Source of the DNA: Aurantimonas sp036252795
Lineage (GTDB): Bacteria > Pseudomonadota > Alphaproteobacteria > Rhizobiales > Rhizobiaceae
Length of the DNA stretch: 9,429 bases
Assembly (NCBI GenBank): GCA_036252795.1
Contig: DASYHY010000086.1
Location: 1-9,429 of the forward strand
Direction: 5' to 3'
This document shows, piece by piece, positions 7,212 to 9,429 of the stretch. Within the stretch, counting starts at the first letter, position 1; each line of letters starts with the position of its first letter. The position numbers were made by a program, and so were the translations under genes. The notes beneath the pieces were generated by a model, which had not been told where the DNA came from, searched no databases, and saw nothing but the letters and a program-made list of their open reading frames with translations.

Positions 7212-7481
7212 TCAGCGGCGCAGGCTGAGGCGGCCGATGAGGGTCTGGTAGCGCTCTTCTTCCCGCGACTTCAGATAGTCGAGGAGACGGCGGCGCTGCG
7301 AAACCATCTTGAGAAGGCCACGCCGCGAGTGGTTGTCCTTCTTGTGGTCCTTGAAGTGACCAGTCAGGTTGTTGATGCGCTCGGTGAGGATCGCCACCTG
7401 GACCTCCGGCGAACCGGTGTCGCCTTCCTTGGTGCCGTATTCCTTCATGAGCTCTGCTTTACGCTCAAGCGTGATCGACAT
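7212..7481 (-). CDS. rpsO: 30S ribosomal protein S15
   Basis: S15 binds 16S rRNA early in assembly of the small subunit platform. The product is exactly 89 residues, the standard length, from MSITLERKAELMKEYG through GDTGSPEVQVAILTERI, HFKDHKKDNHSRRGLL and SQRRRLLDYLK to the end LIGRLSLRR; all are family signature stretches. The frame is open further upstream to 7736, but that segment crosses the promoter region, and the ATG at 7481 with AAAGGGAT about 5 bases ahead is clearly right. In many bacteria S15 represses its own mRNA through a leader structure. Here ATCCC (7532-7528) in the leader could pair with the GGGAT of the ribosome binding site, but this is only a 5-base match. pnp lies 304 bases downstream on the same strand, the usual partner. 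Confidence 0.98.
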   Translation of the reverse strand: MSITLERKAELMKEYGTKEGDTGSPEVQVAILTERINNLTGHFKDHKKDNHSRRGLLKMVSQRRRLLDYLKSREEERYQTLIGRLSLRR

Positions 7482-7589
7482 CGAAATCCCTTTCTTGGAA
7501 GTCGTGAGGGTTCGGTCGCCCTTGGCCGGGATGTCGTCCAGCGAGGGCCATGAATAGCGGACGGGCAAATTGCCGGTCGGCGCCTGCCG

Positions 7590-7618
7590 CATATAGGCGA
7601 AAACCGCAGCGATTGCTA
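7590..7618 (-). promoter_or_regulatory. Possible rpsO promoter
   Basis: On the minus strand TAGCAA (7618-7613) and TATATG (7595-7590) are separated by 17 bases. Each matches the sigma-70 consensus only in part. The predicted start near 7583 would leave a leader of about 100 bases before rpsO. A dyad GGCAAATTGCC (7564-7574) lies just downstream of that start. The call rests on spacing and on the need for a promoter between the divergent genes. Confidence 0.35.
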
Positions 7619-7664
7619 GCCTGACCTCTCGGGCGCTGCGACGGCTCGCGCACGTCGTCGTCCT

Positions 7665-7693
7665 TTGACAGCGACATGAAAGGTTGATATCAA
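7665..7693 (+). promoter_or_regulatory. Strong putative promoter of the VOC gene
   Basis: A perfect TTGACA (7665-7670), a 17-base spacer and TATCAA (7688-7693, 4 of 6 to consensus) form the best sigma-70-type promoter in the window. Transcription would begin near 7700, giving a leader of about 57 bases to the VOC start codon. Confidence 0.6.
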
Positions 7694-7694
7694 C
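7683..7694. promoter_or_regulatory. Perfect 12-bp palindrome over the VOC -10 box (candidate operator)
   Basis: GTTGATATCAAC is a perfect palindrome that covers the whole -10 box of the putative VOC promoter, with further AA/TT symmetry one base outward. Size, AT content and position fit a repressor site of ArsR or MarR style. No such regulator is encoded in this window, so the binding protein, if any, is elsewhere. Confidence 0.5.
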
Positions 7695-7756
7695 TTTACT
7701 GCGTTGCGGGAGCGTCTCCTGCGACCGGGAATCCACGAAGCGGGGAGGTACGGCGC

Positions 7757-8527
7757 ATGCGAGAGGGCAGCTTCATCTGGTACGAGCTCATGACCGGCGA
7801 TACGGGCGCCGCGGAGCAATTCTACCGCGACGTCCTTGGCTGGACGGCGACCGACACGAGCGTGCCCGGCATCGCCTATACGACCTTCAAGGCTGCGGAC
7901 GTGCCCGTGGCCGGGCTGATGGCGCTGTCGGCGGAAATGCGGGACGCCGGCGCCCAACCCGGCTGGCTGGGCTATGTGCTCGCCGACGACGTCGACGCGA
8001 CCGCCGAGCGGCTGAAGACGCTCGGCGGCGCCATCCACCGCCCCGCCGACGATATTCCGGGGGTCGGCCGTTTCGCGGTGGTTGCGGCGCTCGACGGCGC
8101 GGTCTTCGCGCTGTTCAGGCCGAAGGACGGCAACGGCCCCGAGCGCTCGCCCATGACGCCGGGCCATGTCGGCTGGCATGAACTGATGGCCGGCGAACTC
8201 GAGTCCGCCTTCGCCTTTTACGGGGAGCTGTTCGGCTGGGTGCGGACGGAAGCGATCGACATGGGGTCGATGGGGACCTACCAGCTCTTCGCCGCCCGCG
8301 ATGGCGAGCGGGCGATCGGCGGCATGATGACCCGCCCGGCGGAGGTGCCGGCCTGCTTCTGGCTGTATTATTTCACCGTGGAAGCGCTCGATGCTGCGAT
8401 CGAGCGCGTCACCGCAGGCGGCGGCACGCTGCTCAACGGACCGATGGAAGTGCCGGGCGGCGCATGGATCGGGCAGTTCCTCGACCCGCAGGGCGCGATG
8501 TTCGCGCTTGTCGGGATGCGCCGGTAG
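7757..8527 (+). CDS. Two-domain VOC (glyoxalase/bleomycin-resistance fold) protein
   Basis: The 256-residue protein is a tandem duplication of the VOC fold. Copy one (about 3-122) begins GSFIWYELMTGDTGAAEQFYRDVLGW and ends LDGAVFALFRP. Copy two (about 135-254) begins PGHVGWHELMAGELESAFAFYGELFGW and ends LDPQGAMFALVG. This layout resembles the CFP-30B/hydroxylase-like VOC proteins of Actinobacteria and Proteobacteria. Copy two keeps W-H-E-L and copy one has W-Y-E-L. Both copies end in G-A-x-F-A-L, where a glyoxalase I would carry a metal-ligand glutamate, so glyoxalase I activity is doubtful and the substrate is unknown. GGGGAGG lies 9 bases before the ATG at 7757. There is no signal peptide. 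It is divergent from rpsO and converges on mutM with only 4 bases between stop codons. Confidence 0.88.
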   Translation: MREGSFIWYELMTGDTGAAEQFYRDVLGWTATDTSVPGIAYTTFKAADVPVAGLMALSAEMRDAGAQPGWLGYVLADDVDATAERLKTLGGAIHRPADDIPGVGRFAVVAALDGAVFALFRPKDGNGPERSPMTPGHVGWHELMAGELESAFAFYGELFGWVRTEAIDMGSMGTYQLFAARDGERAIGGMMTRPAEVPACFWLYYFTVEALDAAIERVTAGGGTLLNGPMEVPGGAWIGQFLDPQGAMFALVGMRR

Positions 8528-8531
8528 ACGA

Positions 8532-9425
8532 TCAGCGCTGGCAGAACGGGCAGAAGAAGGTCGACCGCCCGGACTGGACGATCCGTCGCACGACGCCACG
8601 GCACTCGTGCCGCGGGCACGGCTCGTGCTCCCGGTCATAGACGGCGAAGCTGTGCTGGAAATAGCCGAGCGAGCCGTCCGCCTGGCGATAGTCGCGCAGC
8701 GACGATCCGCCGGCGGCGATCGCGTCGCTGATCGTCTCCCGTATTTCCAGCGCCAGCCGCTCGAGCCGCAGGGTGGCTCTGCCGTCCTTGCGAACGAGCG
8801 TGCCCGGGGCGCGGCGCGGCGACAGGCGCGCCCGCCAAAGCGCCTCGCAGACATAGATGTTGCCGAGTCCCGCGATCACCCGCTGGTCGAGCAGCGCCGC
8901 CTTGAGCGGCGCCGAACGGCCGGCGAAGAACGGGGCGAGGGCCGTACCCGACAGCTCGTTGCCCGTCGGTTCGATCCCGAGCCCGGCGAAATGCGGATGC
9001 GCGTCGAATGCGTCGCGCTCGATCAGGCTCATATAGCCGAAGCGCCGCGGGTCGTTGAACACGACGCTGGCCCGGGTTCCCTCGCGCGTTGAAAGTGCGA
9101 AGCGGACATGGTCGTGCAGGCGCTCGCTGGAGCGCGGATGCGCGAAGACGCCCGGCACCGCTTCCCCGCCAAGCGTCTCGATGCGGAACGAGCCGGACAT
9201 GCCGAGATGCATCGCCAGCACCAGCCCGCCCTCGATATCGGCGAGGAGGTATTTCGCCCGCCGGCCGAGCGCCTCGATCCGGCGCCCGGCCAGCCGTTCG
9301 GCGAACCGCTCGGGGAGCGGAAAGCGCAGATCCGGCCGCGACAGGACCACCTGATCGATGCGGGCGCCCTCCATCACGTCGACGAGGCCGCGGCGGACGG
9401 TCTCGACCTCTGGCAATTCCGGCAT
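8532..9425 (-). CDS. mutM: Formamidopyrimidine-DNA glycosylase (Fpg/MutM)
   Basis: MutM removes 8-oxoguanine and ring-opened purines from DNA and cuts the abasic site (beta and delta elimination). The 297-residue protein begins MPELPEVETVRRGL: after removal of Met, P2 is the catalytic nucleophile and E3 the general acid. Other visible sites are K58 in RRAKYLL, the intercalating M76 in MHLGMSG, R128 and F129 in NDPRRFG, N189 in GLGNIY and R287 in GRSTF. The C-terminal zinc finger has C270, C275, C292 and C295; the first pair is C-X4-C, where E. coli has C-X2-C, a spacing I recall as common in Alphaproteobacteria. It is somewhat longer than the roughly 270 residues of the E. coli enzyme. All catalytic residues are present. 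The ATG is four bases from the window edge, so its ribosome binding site is not visible. Confidence 0.97.
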   Translation of the reverse strand: MPELPEVETVRRGLVDVMEGARIDQVVLSRPDLRFPLPERFAERLAGRRIEALGRRAKYLLADIEGGLVLAMHLGMSGSFRIETLGGEAVPGVFAHPRSSERLHDHVRFALSTREGTRASVVFNDPRRFGYMSLIERDAFDAHPHFAGLGIEPTGNELSGTALAPFFAGRSAPLKAALLDQRVIAGLGNIYVCEALWRARLSPRRAPGTLVRKDGRATLRLERLALEIRETISDAIAAGGSSLRDYRQADGSLGYFQHSFAVYDREHEPCPRHECRGVVRRIVQSGRSTFFCPFCQR

Positions 9426-9429
9426 TTTC

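Noticed and set aside
8528..8531. A terminator between the convergent VOC and mutM genes
   Set aside because: Only four bases separate the stop codons, and I saw no hairpin with a T-run there. The transcripts presumably overlap.
7616..8854. A 412-codon open frame on the minus strand
   Set aside because: It overlaps the VOC gene, its promoter and the end of mutM in another frame. The translation is Arg/Ala-rich without motifs.

Overview
The window is a high-GC stretch of an alphaproteobacterial chromosome, most likely from the order Hyphomicrobiales (Rhizobiales). Three things point there: the thiO-thiS-thiG-thiE gene order resembles the rhizobial thiCOSGE operon; the ThiE, PNPase, S15 and MutM sequences have alphaproteobacterial character, including a C-X4-C first zinc pair in MutM; and a DUF1127-type small protein sits beside a LysR regulator. 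The genus cannot be fixed from this sequence alone. No rRNA, tRNA, CRISPR array, insertion sequence or prophage was found.

Layout, left to right. Positions 1-2722 hold a thiamine operon on the minus strand. A TTGACA-type promoter leads almost directly into a TPP riboswitch (2592-2689). A structured leader of about 150 bases follows, then thiO, thiS, thiG and thiE, which are tightly packed; thiE runs off the left edge. ThiO makes dehydroglycine, ThiS carries the sulfur, ThiG builds the thiazole phosphate and ThiE joins thiazole to pyrimidine. thiC is not ahead of thiO. Positions 2757-4250 (minus) carry a DUF2937 membrane protein and a LysR-type regulator of the LrhA/HexA kind. The regulator is divergent from a small DUF1127 protein (4355-4666, plus) across an AT-rich 104-base spacer that contains a good T-N11-A LysR-type site.

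Positions 4715-7481 (minus) hold the rpsO-pnp pair (ribosomal protein S15 and polynucleotide phosphorylase). A strong intrinsic terminator lies behind pnp. The 304-base spacer between the two genes is filled with hairpins, one of them up to 18 bp long. Positions 7665-8527 (plus) carry a two-domain VOC/glyoxalase-fold protein, whose consensus-like promoter overlaps a perfect 12-bp palindrome. It converges, with 4 bases between stop codons, on mutM (8532-9425, minus), the formamidopyrimidine-DNA glycosylase.

Nearly all of this is core metabolism or housekeeping, and I see no undescribed multi-gene system. The parts most worth a second look are regulatory: the hairpin-filled rpsO-pnp spacer, the LysR/DUF1127 divergent unit with its putative operator, the palindrome over the VOC promoter, and the thiO leader with alternative hairpins.
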